From assembly GCF_949628265.1 (NCBI RefSeq), contig NC_088786.1, positions 31,641,681-31,705,680 on the forward strand: DNA of 64,000 nucleotides, read 5' to 3'. Under the pieces are notes generated by a model that worked only from the letters and a program-made list of their open reading frames with translations, was not told the DNA's origin and did no database searches. A program made the translations under genes and the position numbers. Below are positions 12,728-24,839 of this stretch, one piece after another (the stretch's first letter is position 1; each line of letters starts with the position of its first letter). The DNA is from Cloeon dipterum. Lineage: Eukaryota; Arthropoda; Insecta; Ephemeroptera; Baetidae.

Positions 12728-13314
12728 TGACGCAGAGGGGGTGGCACACGCGGTGTAAATTCATTACGATCTGGGGGCGTCGGTTAGTTGGCCCGCTCGC
12801 TTTATTCACAAATGCATGCGCACATTCTCAATTGTGGGGGATGCTGGGCCTTGTTTTCGACGCACTCGCTTGAGATGAGCCGGTGCCGTTCCCACGCTCC
12901 TGCAGCCACCCTCGCCGTTGACACACCATGCGCGTTTGAGTCCCTCATCAATGGTTGATTCGGTCGTTATCGTGAGAACGGCACGCGCCCAGATAAAGAG
13001 CCACCCGCTTGCCTATAGCACGACGAATTATGTGGATGCATAGCATATTTGTGATGTCGGCATATTGCGCAGTTTGTTCCCATGGGCGTCACTTGCCTGC
13101 AGCAACAGCCCTTAAGACAACAACTGCGTGGCAAGTGCTGGCTCAATAGGAAGTGTCAAGTGCTCGCTGAGCATATTTATGCAGATATGAAAATTCAACA
13201 GGCTCGATGAATTTATATACGAAAAATTGGGGGGTTTTTGGATGTGAGCCACAATCTCTCAAAGCAACAAATTGTTCTACAGGGGTTGATGGATTTTGAT
13301 GATTTTTTTGCGTC

Positions 13315-13637
13315 AATAGGACCAACACAATCCGAGATTCGGGTGTACAAAGTGTTTTTATCGAGACGCGATGCAATAAAATTCTCGATGATCGACCAAA
13401 CGGACGAAAAAAATGCTAAATTTCCCGTTATTGAGGGGGTTAAAAGGGGGTAGGGGATTTGTGGATCTTATACCCCTTTAATGCACTTAGGGACGTCGAG
13501 AGGAGTCTAACGGTATGCGGTTTTTGAAATTCGGATGATTAGAAGTCGAGATTTGGTCGATCATCAGGAATTTTATTGCATCGCTTCTCAATAAAAACAC
13601 TTTGTGCACCCGAATCTCGGGTTTTGGCGGTCCTATT
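13315..13637. repeat. Imperfect inverted repeat, about 85-bp arms
   Basis: The left arm at 13315-13400 reads in inverse at about 13552-13637. Shared words include CCGAGATTCGGGTG against CACCCGAATCTCGG and GATCGACCAAA against TTTGGTCGATC. The arms are diverged by substitutions and small indels. This is probably debris of a foldback transposable element. Confidence 0.75.
13393..13565 (+). repeat. Direct repeat unit, copy 1
   Basis: From ACGGACGAAAA through GAGGGGGTTAAAAG and GGACGTCGAGAGGAGTCT to TTTGGTCGATCATC. The same block recurs at about 13737-13895 with some substitutions and a small length difference. It is part of the mobile-element nest. Confidence 0.8.
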
Positions 13638-13736
13638 AACAAAAATTAAGTACCGTTTGACTCAATTTAAAGTACACTAATTAACTGAATTGGTTTGAAG
13701 ACGACAATTACTCGTCAACGTCGTGCAAAAGTGTTG

Positions 13737-13895
13737 AAACGGACGAAAATTGCTAAATTTCGCGTTATTGAGGGGGTTAAAAGTGGGTTGGTGGGTCTAA
13801 TATCCCTTTAGTTCACTTAGGGACGTCGAGAGGAGTCTTACGGTATGCGGTTTTTGAAATTCGGATGACTAGAATCCGAGATTTGGTCGATCATC
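13737..13895 (+). repeat. Direct repeat unit, copy 2
   Basis: Second copy of the unit at 13393-13565, sharing GAGGGGGTTAAAAG, CACTTAGGGACGTCGAGAGG and GGTATGCGGTTTTTGAAATT. It runs on into AT-rich repeat-like sequence up to about 14400 that has no recognisable coding content. Confidence 0.8.
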
Positions 13896-14715
13896 GTTTT
13901 TTACCAACCTCGAAAAACAAGGGTTTACGAAGTTTTCATTTTTTATTTAAAAAAATGAGGAAAACCGCTATTTCAAATTTTAACTTAATTTTTTGTGCTC
14001 TACGGATTGGCTATGAAAAAATAGAAAATTTCAATGTATTAATTTTCAAATTTGAGTTTAAAATCCAATAATTAATTTTTATGACCTTGACATTTGACCT
14101 ATCACTTTGAGGTCAATATAAAAGTTGTTTGCCTTGTTGAGACGAGTTTACGGGTTTTTTAATCTTTGTTCTAGGACTACCCTGAGCAAAGTTATGAAGT
14201 ACTCAAAATTCTAGATTTTGACCTTTGAACACCCGCAAAACCCGCAGAAATTGGAAATTCGGAATTTTCTCAACTGTTTTGTCGGTCAAATAGGGCAAAG
14301 TTAACGCAAAAAAAATTTCATCAAAATCCATCGAATCCTGGACAGTTTGTCGCTTTGAGAGATTTTGGCTCATATTTGTTTTCTAAGAGCACTTAAATAA
14401 AATTTTAGTTTCACTCCTTTAATAAAATTAATTACCTGATATTTAAAGGCATGAAAAACACAGCCTGTGCCAAGCAGGAAACAATTAAAGTGGATCTTTA
14501 CAAGGTGACAATTGATTAATTAATATAGATTAATTGCATTTAAACGTAAGTACAGCTATTAAAAGTTACTTCATCACTATCTGAGTAATTTACAAACAAG
14601 TCAATCCAATCAAAAAAAAAGAAAAAAAAGAAAACAATCAGCACTGAAATATGCATAGAGCATTCATTTCATCTGTTTGCGAGGTGATATAATTATTGTT
14701 GGATGCAATGGCAGT

Positions 14716-14838
14716 TGGGCTACACTCATTGGCCGGGAGCTCAACAATAAAACTATCCTTACTGGTCCAGATCTCGTAACCAATCCAGATCAAGAAGGAT
14801 ATTTTTACTGTTGAGCTCCGGGCCAATGAGGATAGCCC
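14716..14838. repeat. Short foldback element, about 45-bp arms
   Basis: The left arm (from GGGCTACACTCATTGGCC through GGGAGCTCAACA) pairs with the right arm (TGTTGAGCTCC, GGGCCAATGAG, GATAGCCC), leaving a loop of about 30 bases with AGATCTCGTAACC. The GGCCAATGAG word also occurs in the large inverted repeat that follows, so the two may be related. Confidence 0.75.
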
Positions 14839-14922
14839 TACAGATCGATAAACTATTTGTTCTACAATTTGCCATAATCATCAAAGGACCTTGCTACTAT
14901 GTAAAAATTAAATTTTTTCTCC

Positions 14923-16141
14923 TAAATTTACACCGGGAGCCAGAGACGGCGAAATGGGCGAGGCACTTTTGTCTCCCTTCCACGCTTGCCGGCTGTGACG
15001 TCAGCACCGGAGACTTCTCGGCCAATGAGCCGTAGGTGTTAAATCCTTTATTATTGGTCGGCTGGGTGTCGGAACTTGCTTGAATTTAGCATCATTACCA
15101 AGCTACACTCTTCCTCGACATAATGAAACAAAAACGAAATCTGTACGACATTCCGTTCTCGCTCGGGAGCTGCACACAGCGAGCAAAACAACGTTTCGCG
15201 CGCTAGTGAATTTTTACGTTCGTGATTTACGTCCGAATTCGATCTGTAACCCCACATGTTATGCATATGTTTACTTAGAAAAATTAACGAGCTTTCCAGT
15301 GGTGTGCTTAAAAAATTTTTTGGCCTTGAACTTTCCAAGTAATAGCGCCCGCGCGCAGAAAAATTGGAATTTTTTCAAATATCGTTGTTGTTTTAACCTC
15401 TAAATCTCGGCTTCTAACCATCAGAAAATCAAAAACTACCCACCGTTTGACTCGTCTTGACTTACCCTGATGACCTAAATGGGTTGTTACTCTCCCCCCC
15501 TAAGACATGACCCTTATTTTTACTTTTTTCCGAGGGGGTTGATGTTTAGCGACTGAAGGGTGGAGGGTAGGCACCCCTCAACATTTTAGCGCATCAGGGT
15601 AGGTCGAGACGAGTCCAACGGTGGGTAGTTTTTGATTTTCTGATGGTTAGAAGCCGAGATTTAGAGGTTAAAACAACAACGATATTTGAAAAAATTCCAA
15701 TTTTTCTGCGCGCGGGCGCTATTACTTGGAAAGTTCAAGGCCAAAAAATTTTTTAAGCACACCACTGGAAAGCTCGTTAATTTTTCTAAGTAAACATATG
15801 CATAACATGTGGGGTTACAGATCGAATTCGGACGTAAATCACGAACGTAAAAATTCACTAGCGCGCGAAACGTTGTTTTGCTCGCTGTGTGCAGCTCCCG
15901 AGCGAGAACGGAATGTCGTACAGATTTCGTTTTTGTTTCATTATGTCGAGGAAGAGTGTAGCTTGGTAATGATGCTAAATTCAAGCAAGTTCCGACACCC
16001 AGCCGACCAATAATAAAGGATTTAACACCTACGGCTCATTGGCCGAGAAGTCTCCGGTGCTGACGTCACAGCCGGCAAGCGTGGAAGGGAGACAAAAGTG
16101 CCTCGCCCATTTCGCCGTCTCTGGCTCCAGGTGTAAATTTA
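14923..16141. repeat. Large, almost perfect inverted repeat (550-bp arms, 119-bp spacer)
   Basis: The left arm 14923-15472 and the right arm 15592-16141 are reverse complements. Paired positions sum to 31064 throughout, so there is no net insertion or deletion. By eye only about five mismatches appear: one or two at the outer edge and a few in the inner 60 bases. ORFs of 107 and 95 codons are identical in the two arms simply because of this symmetry; they do not look like real genes. Each arm holds a palindromic TGACGTCA (14996-15003 and 16061-16068), a CCAAT box in GGCCAATGAG and an inverted CCAAT in ATTGGTCGG. The spacer has C-rich and G-rich runs. No transposase or clear target-site duplication was found. 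Likely a foldback or MITE-like element; transcripts would fold into a very long hairpin. Confidence 0.93.
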
Positions 16142-16469
16142 CAATGCCTGACTACATTTTTTTGTAGATTTCGATTCCTCTCGTCGAGATCTGTCCAACA
16201 GCGAATGAAACCTTTTAGTTAGGGAGACTCTTTCTTGTGAAGAAAGGGATATCAAATATAAAAAGACAGTCCTCACCATTTGAAATAATGCATGCTAACT
16301 TTGCAGCCACTTTTCTAAAAAATTTACAGTGCCACTTAAGTCAATTTTGGCCTCAACTGAATTCTAAGGGATGAGTCCATGTTATTGGCAACAGAGATTT
16401 TCCAGGATTTTAATTGCTATCCTCTCATTCTTACAAATAAATTATATTTTAAGTCCCAAAATTATTGAC

Positions 16470-16885
16470 AAGTTGCATAAACCCTTAGCGTTCAAAGCCG
16501 CCAACAGATGGCGTAACCACAGACTTTCTTAAAAAATTTTGTTTTAATCGGTTTTAAGGCATTTCCGCTGCGATTTCAGACTCAATCTAGCTATGTTGCT
16601 CTTTTAAATTAATTTGCTAATTTTTGACGTGCTGAAAACCAAAATCGGTTCAGCCATTCGCCGTAGAAACGTTGGTAAATATTTTTTTATTTTGAAAAAT
16701 AGCTTTTCACGATTCTACGGTGATTGGCTGAACCGATATTGGTTTTCAGCACGTCAAAAAAGCATATTAATTGAAGAATGCAGAGTAGCTAGATTGAGTC
16801 TGAAATCGCAGCGGAAGTGCCTTAAAATCGAAAGTCTACGGTGGCGCCAGTTGGCGGCTTCGAACACTTAGGGTTTATGCAACTG
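16470..16885. mobile_element. Older foldback (MITE-like) element, about 190-bp arms
   Basis: Left-arm words TTGCATAAACCCTTAG, GCCGCCAAC, GACTCAATCTAGCTA, GACGTGCTGAAAACC and TCGGTTCAGCCA are mirrored in order on the right as TGGCTGAACCGA, GGTTTTCAGCACGTC, TAGCTAGATTGAGTC, GTTGGCGGC and CTAAGTGTT-type ends with GGGTTTATGCAA. The arms have many substitutions, so the copy is older than the neighbour at 14923-16141. No transposase or confident target duplication was seen. Confidence 0.85.
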
Positions 16886-19718
16886 GTGACTTAGCCATTT
16901 TTCGGGTAATTTACAGTGACCAATATTTTTCTATTTATATTAAATCAATTATTTGAATTTCGTATTGAAGGGAAATTAATGGAATGAAATTTCAGTAATT
17001 TTACGACGTTAAACCGTCAAGCAATGAAAAATCAAGAATTGTAAAAACAATCCTTTGTTGTAAATTCATATGAGCAGTATGTATGTTGAAAAAACTCTCA
17101 ACTCGTGTAAATAGGACATAGTTGAACAATTTTTAAGTTTTCTAAATAATCTTCTTTTGGTGAGAATAAACAAGCAATAATATAATAATTTGATTGCTGT
17201 ATAGAATTTTCATTTCATTTTTTCGGCGTCGTACGGAGAAATCACGTTAATTTTAATTTTACAAATATTATATTTGAATATGGATATTAGAGGGCAAGGA
17301 GTGCCATTGATTCACATTAATTTTATTTTCAGCTATACCGTCTGTGATAATGTTAATGCATTATTTTTTGACAAAATGTTCAATGGTGGAGGAGATATTG
17401 GAAGGAAAAATCTATAGAATATTCAAATCATTTATTAAATTAGCTTACACATATTGGTATTAAGTTTCCGTGCTAACTAATCTTGATATTAGCGGCTTTA
17501 ATTAAATGTCTCGGTCAATGTGAAAACTCGCACACCTATGCAGTGAAAATCGGGCACCTGCCCAGGCTAATTTACTAGTTTTCAGCTAGGAGAGAGAAAG
17601 AGGTTCCCACACAATAACAGAACAGAGCTCTCAATCGATTGCCCAACCTGAAATCTCTCTTGCGAGTGCTCCGCATATTAAATATTGCGAGCGCGCAGCG
17701 CTTGTCCACCGAGATAACATCGAAAACAAGATTTTGCGCCTTGTTCTATTATTCTGAGCGAGATAATCAATTTCAAAAAAGTCATTTTCTTCGCATTTCA
17801 ATCGAGTGGTGGCTCTGGGGGCGTGAAGGCGAACGTTAAACAAACCAAACATAAATTACGCTGCGGCGGCAGTTATTAGAGGAGTCGGCCCAAATTGGAA
17901 ATGAGTCGAATAAATCAAACGGCCGCGCGCCACTCGCAAAAAGCAGCCGATTTAAATTAATGCCGTAAATGAGAGAAGCTGCTGCAACCACATTCATCCA
18001 GATTGATCACCTTCAGGGTTGAGGATTCTAGTTCAAAACTATTGGATTCCATGCAGTCTATGAGAAGAGCAGTCCGATTTGTATTAGTATGTCTACCTTA
18101 ATTTATTTTGGATATATTTTTTCTATATTTTAGGGAAATTGAATTGAATTAAATGAGTGTTTGTGATTATTATTTCATTATGAATTGAAAAAAAAATAAA
18201 AAATGGGAAAGAGAAACCCTGAAAAAGGAGATTGTTATTGTTTATTTATCAATTCTTTTGGTTTTTTGTCCTTCCTTTGAATGACATTGTAATATCTGCA
18301 TAAAAATTAGTTATTCATAAATTTCCAGGATTTATATAGCAAGCAGTTGGCTGATTTCGGCCCTGTTTAATTTTTAAATATCCCAAAATTTTAGAAATGA
18401 GAAAGATAACTGGAGTGTGACCAGGAAACACGAAATTTCTTGAAAATTAACTTTTTGAATCCAACGAAATATATTTATCTAGGCAATATAAACGTTGCAA
18501 AAAAGCTCCTTGACTGAGACTTATGAAGTAATACATCGAAATATTTTCCTCTAGCCAGGCAATTTCTTTTTGGTTGGGTCATCGGCGCTCGCTGCTCACA
18601 GGAGTGTGTGTGTGTGTAGTAGTTGTAGTAGTGGAGAAGGAAAAGAAATGCCCCGTGCCCGAGCGGTATTTTTTCTGCCGTTCGACGTCAGCATGTAAAA
18701 CAACTACCAGCTAATATATCAAGCGGGGGCGTGGTGAGTGAGCCGCGCGCTCTACACAATAATAATATCGCGCTCCTACTACCATAAGCTTGGCTGCCCT
18801 TTTATATGTATTATTGTACACACTTTGGTGTTTCTCTTTCCTAATATAATATACGCTCGCGAGATGAAGTTCGTTCGCATGTGGATCAGCGGCAGTTCTT
18901 TGCCCCGAGAAATATATATATTATTACGTTCGGCGCGGAACGCGCGCACGCCAGCGAAACCCATTTTCACTTCTTGCCGCGGGAACGGCCGATTGCATCT
19001 GCGTGAAATTGAAACGAATTGGCCTTTTTGCAAATGGACTCACGGCTAAAGTGCTAACCTGCCACTCCGAACGGTGCTGCTGCATAAACCGGAAAGTAGC
19101 TCATATAAAAATGGGGTTGACGAGATGGTTTCCTTTTTAATAACCATAACAAATTAAGGGCAGCTACAGGGTTAAATCATGAGATTTTTTAATTTTGAAA
19201 ATCCTGACGAATGGTTTAGAGAATTTTAGTTCAAATCGCGTCTGCGATATAAGATTTTAATAAAGCTTTTGTTGGCCTCTTTTTAAACCTTCAAACGTTA
19301 AGGTAAGTGACTGACATACCATATGACATTAAATGATCTCGTTTTGCTGAGAGTGATATCCTGCATTGCGTAAAAAGTACCTGCTCTGCTGCATAAGCAT
19401 CAAACTTATAAGTGCATTCCAGCAAGATTACCATTTTAATTATGGCAGCTAAGGGCAGCATGGCAGTCGGAGCGAAATAACTCTGAAAAGCACTCTCATT
19501 ATGCATCTCTAGCAATTTTGCACTTGTCATTTCGCCGGCGGTAATCGATAAAACGAACACGCAGGCTAAATCACTCACAACTCATTTCACACCTCGATTC
19601 CAACACCCCGTATCTGTTTATCCGTGCGCAAACGTATTTATTGCGTCAAGAAGTGCTTGGTTAGCGCATAATGAGCCCGGCGTGGCCGTGGCGATGCTGA
19701 TAAGTTTACAGCGAAACG

Positions 19719-19738
19719 CTCTCTCTCTCTCTCTCTCT
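19719..19738. repeat. (CT)n simple repeat
   Basis: A run of ten CT dinucleotides. On the minus strand it is a GAGA tract, a possible GAGA-factor site in insects. Confidence 0.9.
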
Positions 19739-21580
19739 TTCTTCTCTATATACCATTTACAGCAATAATAATAATTTGATCCGAGCCTATCTGCTTATTA
19801 GCGGCTACCGCGCATTGTTTTATGTCGCGCCTGTGGCGGCGTTCCTTTGATGGACACGCTCGCGAAACACCATTACACGCTTATTTAATTCACCCAGCGC
19901 GCGTTTTATACACCGCCGAGCGCATGCATATAATATGTGCTTGCCAGGTACAAAACGAATCGATTGGAATGAGTGTCAGGAACGTGTTCTTTTTTCATAT
20001 TGTCCACGACGCGAGCAAGGAACTCGCGGGAGGACGTTGATATTGGCATATCCTTCGCTCTCGTGCAATGCCGGTTCTTTTTTCTAGCCGGAACCTGCTC
20101 TCATCAGCGAGCAAGCTCCTTTCTTTTGTCGTGTGCTTTAGCTGTGTTTTATTGCGGTCGATAATCTTAAATGGTAGTGCTCGACTTATCAATGGAATAG
20201 CAATATATTCGAGCGGAAAACAAATAAATTGCCGCAGCTCTTAGATTTATTTAGTGTTAAAATAAAGCTTTCATCATGCATTTAATCTGTAAATAATCTT
20301 CGGTCATACTCAGATGTTCAAATGGCTTCAAAGCATTCCTTCTTAGAAACAATAAAAATTCAAATTGAGAGGGAATAATAATTGATTCAAACTACAACTC
20401 ATATATTGCTCCATGGTTAAGCTTTTGATCGAGCACATTTTTATTTGTCGAATTTAATATCATTTCCCTTGATATTTTGTCTGTTTGATTTACTTGTATA
20501 GTTGTTTTTAGGATACTTGGGGTAAATTGCCCTAGTGATCCACAATTAAATAATTTTGAATCTATTTTTCAAGATTTTTAAATACACGTAGTTGGATTTT
20601 CCATTCCTAGAGGTGACACAAAGTTGGAAATAGTCGAACAATTTGAACGAATTTTGGTACGTTGATTTCCTCAAATAAAATTATTTCATTTTTCTGAAAT
20701 AAAAATGTTTCTAATTTACAGAGGCAGAAAACTATTGTGTAAAAAAAAAAACACTTCTTCTTCTTTTGCAATTATTTAGGCTTCCAGAAATGCAAAAGGA
20801 ACAAACTCAGTGCCATTTGAAATCCAAACTAGATTCAAAGTAATGTAATAGGTCACTAAAATTAGGCCGAATTCTTCGAATCACCGCCAGGTATCACAGG
20901 GTTGATTTGTTTTCGACGCAGTGCTCATGAAAAATGTTCCAACTTTAATATTTTTTCGTTTTAGAGATATTCACAGCGACAGTTTTAAAAACGTGATTTT
21001 TACGGGCGCTGAAACAGTGGGTTTTATAGTTTCATATGAAAAGTTGCTGATTAAAATTTTTTCATTCGAGTCTAAAAATACCTCTATGCTATTTTAGAAA
21101 GCATAAAAAATATTTTCGCAATAAAACCAGAGGTAGAGCAATCATCCCTTTTTAATTTTCATAGATAGTTTATTAATCAATTAATCACCTAGCAAAAAGA
21201 GATATTACAAAGTGAATTTCGTGTAATAAAGCCCTTGGAACATTTAATTTTCTTGCACGAGTGCCATTTCACCAAATGGCACATCTTTTAACACTTATAC
21301 AGGTTCTACAAAATTTCGACCTGTCAGGTTGTGCATTTCTGAGCTTTCCCCAAGCCAAGCTCTTATAGTGTGTTAATAAAATATAAAATATTTAGAAAAC
21401 TGTTTCAACCTAAACCATTATTAATTACGGCGAAGCGTTCGCGTGGAATTCCCCTCAGCTACTTTGTTGCGGTACATTCATTTGAAATATTTCATGCAAA
21501 GCTGGCCATTAGGGTGCGGTCCTTGCTGTCCAATATTTAAGTTTATTGCTGTCGGTCAGATGGTTCGTTTGGTGCGGGTG

Positions 21581-21599
21581 TCGGTCGGTCGGTCGGTCG
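21581..21599. repeat. (TCGG)n simple repeat
   Basis: Nearly five tandem TCGG units. The same tetramer run recurs at 32969-32987. Confidence 0.85.
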
Positions 21600-22800
21600 C
21601 TCGCGCGGCCGGCTGGTGCTAATGCAATTTGCGAGTCTAGTAGGCGTGCCGTACTCGCCGCTATTGCCAAACATTCTTTTCCTCTCTCGCCCGAAATAAT
21701 GAGGCTCTCGCTCTCCTCTCTCGCGGCCAGGTGGATTCGCGCTGGTGCAGAGTCATTCGCCGCAAATTAACGTCAGTTTTGAAACCACGTGCCGAACGTG
21801 TACTAATTAATTCGAGCGCGCGAACTTCGACCCGAGCAAGTGAAATTGTATTAGCGCACCGCAGCTTTAGCATTCATTCCGCACCTACTATGCGTGACCA
21901 AAGATTTATTTTCAATTAATTTTGCTCGGTTTCGATATCGAACGCGCATTGTTAAATTATTAACGACTTTCTTTGGTTGCGACACTTGTTTGTTTCGTGT
22001 GGTGTGAGCGATTAAAATGTTTCTCACACTTGAAACGAAAGAAAGAGCTGTTTGTGAATTAAATTTTTTTAATATCGTTTAATTAAAGATTTAATCAGCA
22101 TGCACTCCATAAATTGTGTCGGCAACGCGATTAATTGCGCGAGAACATGCAAAAATTTAATTGAGATTTAATTTATTCTGACAGGGGATCTCTTAGAATT
22201 CCTTACAAAAGTAGCAATAATAATTGAATGTGTGTAGCCTTGATATGATTTTAATCTAAAGTCAAGTAAAGCAGAAGAAACTTTTAGATTTTCTCATAAT
22301 TTACTTTAAAGTGCAATTTGGTTAGTTGCAATTATGTTTTATAAAAAAATCCATCGCCGGAGAGTTTTTAACTTTCTGTAAAAATCTATAATTTAATTCG
22401 CTTCATAGTTTGTTTCATGCTCTTTGCAAAAATTGAATAAGTTTGCTTCTCGTCAGAACTTATCAGTATCATCATCCGAAGAGTTTCCTCGTTAGAATAA
22501 ATGCGTTACAAATATCTGAAATGAAGTTCAGATTTTCCGTTTGATCAACCTGTAGGAATCGAAAGTACGTGAGCAGTCGAGAGCGCGGTGTCTTTGCGAA
22601 ACCCGATATACGTGACCTTTCCAACGAGACTCAGAATTTCACGCGAAAGCGCAGCAGTGCGCCTACCGACGGTCATCAGCCACTCTACACGTCCCACGCG
22701 CCTCACAATCACATTTGAAAAGGCAATAATTATACGGCAGGAGGAATAAAAAACGAGTTGCCAGCTCCAATTAGCCGGGCGAGCTGATAAAAAAGCAACA

Positions 22801-22818
22801 GTGTGTGTGTGTGTGTGT
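22801..22818. repeat. (GT)9 microsatellite
   Basis: Uninterrupted GT dinucleotides. Confidence 0.9.
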
Positions 22819-24818
22819 CGGCGGGCAGGACGACTCTTCACTCATGCACGAGAGCAGCGACGAGAGGATGCAGAAAAACACATGTAAATCTCCATCGGAG
22901 CGGACGAGAAGTGTATATAGTATAAGAGCCGGCAGATATGATCACGGCCGCCGCGTGACATGTATAATTAAGTCATTACTCCATTTAGTTTATCAATTGA
23001 TATTCATTACGCTCGCTTTTTGATGACGATGGGTGGCGTGGATTGATGCCAGATATAATTCAAGAGGAAGTTCATTATGCTCGGCCGACCGGCCGCGCAA
23101 ATTCTCGACCGCATTCCGACCTTTTTTGCGCTCCTTACGCGCCGAGTGATATCTTCTTTCAGACCTTTTTGCCTTTGTAAATCAAACCCAGCGAAAGGAG
23201 ATAATATGTAAGGCGAGTCGTGCAATCAGAAAACGCTTACGCTCCACACGCACCTCAGGGGAGTGAAAAACACAAGAAATCAGAGAATTCGAATTCGGGC
23301 TTCTCTTGATAAACTTTGGTCTGGTGAAATCAGAGGGTTCTACAACTTTGTTTTTCTAACAATTGTAAAAATATCGTAACGAAAAATTCGAAATATCCGT
23401 GTGCAAAAACTTCAATGCTCTCTTTTCGCAACAAAAATTGTCTCAATTATTGAAGCCCTTTATAAAGCATACTTTCGCTCGCAAAATTGTTGAAATTAAG
23501 TGCATGGCTACGATTAGTGAACAATTTTTCACAGCCCCGACTAGTTTCTCTCGTCGTTATATTTATTATGATTACAGACCACCACACACCGGCGGACCCA
23601 GTCAGCTGGAAGAGGCGAAATATTGGACCGTTTGGCAGCCAGCCCGGCGAAATGCGGCTTTTTTGAACTGGTTGCGGCAGACCCCGTGTGTTCCTTGCTC
23701 CTTCGAACAATGCAGGAGTAATGAGAGCGTTTGCTGAGCAATTTTTACGACTTGCTTCTACGGCCGATTCGGCTTAATTTTACGACGCTTTTATTGGAGC
23801 TGCAGCATAATTCAAATTGAGACGTAGGCATCCAGCGATTATTCAAATTCGGGCAAGGCTCTTTCTTTTCAATGGCAACGCTAACATAAAAATTGCCTTA
23901 AAATTCAACTTGTTGGCATTTTCGCCAGAGATTGCGACGGTGAAATAGCATCCATTTTTTCGCTTTATGGGCGAAGATTGCCCCGGATTAAATGCACTCT
24001 AAAAATTTTGATCTTAGTAAAATGATCAATGTAAAACGTAAAATGAAAATCCCGAATTTCCATAAACTTAGAAATTATACAAAATATTTAACTTTTGGGA
24101 AAATAGAAAAAGTTGGAAGGAAATTCAAATTTGAATGTGTTTGTTCTTCAGACCTTTAAAATGAAAATAGTGGGAATTTTGCAATTAAATAGCTGTCCGA
24201 TAAATTTATTTATAATTCATCGTTGATCGACTCAAGTTACTGCAGACGCAGTAAAATATAATTTTCGAATCTTTTACAGTTTGTGCAAAATTTTATCTGA
24301 TTGAAATAGTTACAGGACCAGCATTTTCTCAAATGAAGACGGAACTAACCTCGATTAATAGGTGCTTAGCAAGACACGAGACGACATGTCTCATTCCAAA
24401 GAACACACACCTTTCAAAAAGCAATAAAAGTGTACACCGAAGTGCCAAGCCCAAACTAGCGAGCAATCAACATTTCGCGCAAGAGACGAAACCAAATCTG
24501 CACTTACAAATACAAAATAATACCCCCTCGTAAAGCAAGACAAAACGCCAACGCGGTCCGAAATGTTGGACACACGCGACTGGAAGGAGAAATAAATCAT
24601 GTCAACGCGCTTGCAGTGTGTATAGGTGCGAGTCAAGCGCAAGGCGAAAAGCGTGCGTGTGCAACAAGTGTATGATCACGAATTGGAATTGCGGCTCGCG
24701 CCAGCCAGCGCGTGGTAATAAGTAGTTATTTGAAAATAATTATTAGCACATAGCCCGGCCGGTCGGGCCGCCACGCCCGCTAAACTTCACTCTGCACACT
24801 TGCTCGGTCGTGAGTTCA

Positions 24819-24839
24819 AATAATAATAATAATAATAAT
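24819..24839. repeat. (AAT)n microsatellite
   Basis: About seven AAT/ATA triplets in a row. Confidence 0.9.

Larger units (their letters stand above)
9611..13200. other. Gene-free interval with promoter-like and enhancer-like blocks
   Basis: No coding exon is supported. GC-balanced blocks at 9760-10090, 11020-11560, 11890-12180 and 12690-13140 alternate with AT-rich DNA. The TTTTATTG cluster and the orphan TATA/initiator pair are listed separately. Confidence 0.5.

Noticed and set aside
15080..15984. Identical 107- and 95-codon ORFs on opposite strands (15080-15403 and 15661-15984; 15051-15338 and 15726-16013) as duplicated genes
   Set aside because: They are identical because they lie in the arms of the inverted repeat. 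Neither has a recognisable domain, promoter or splice structure, and both strands of the same DNA are open.
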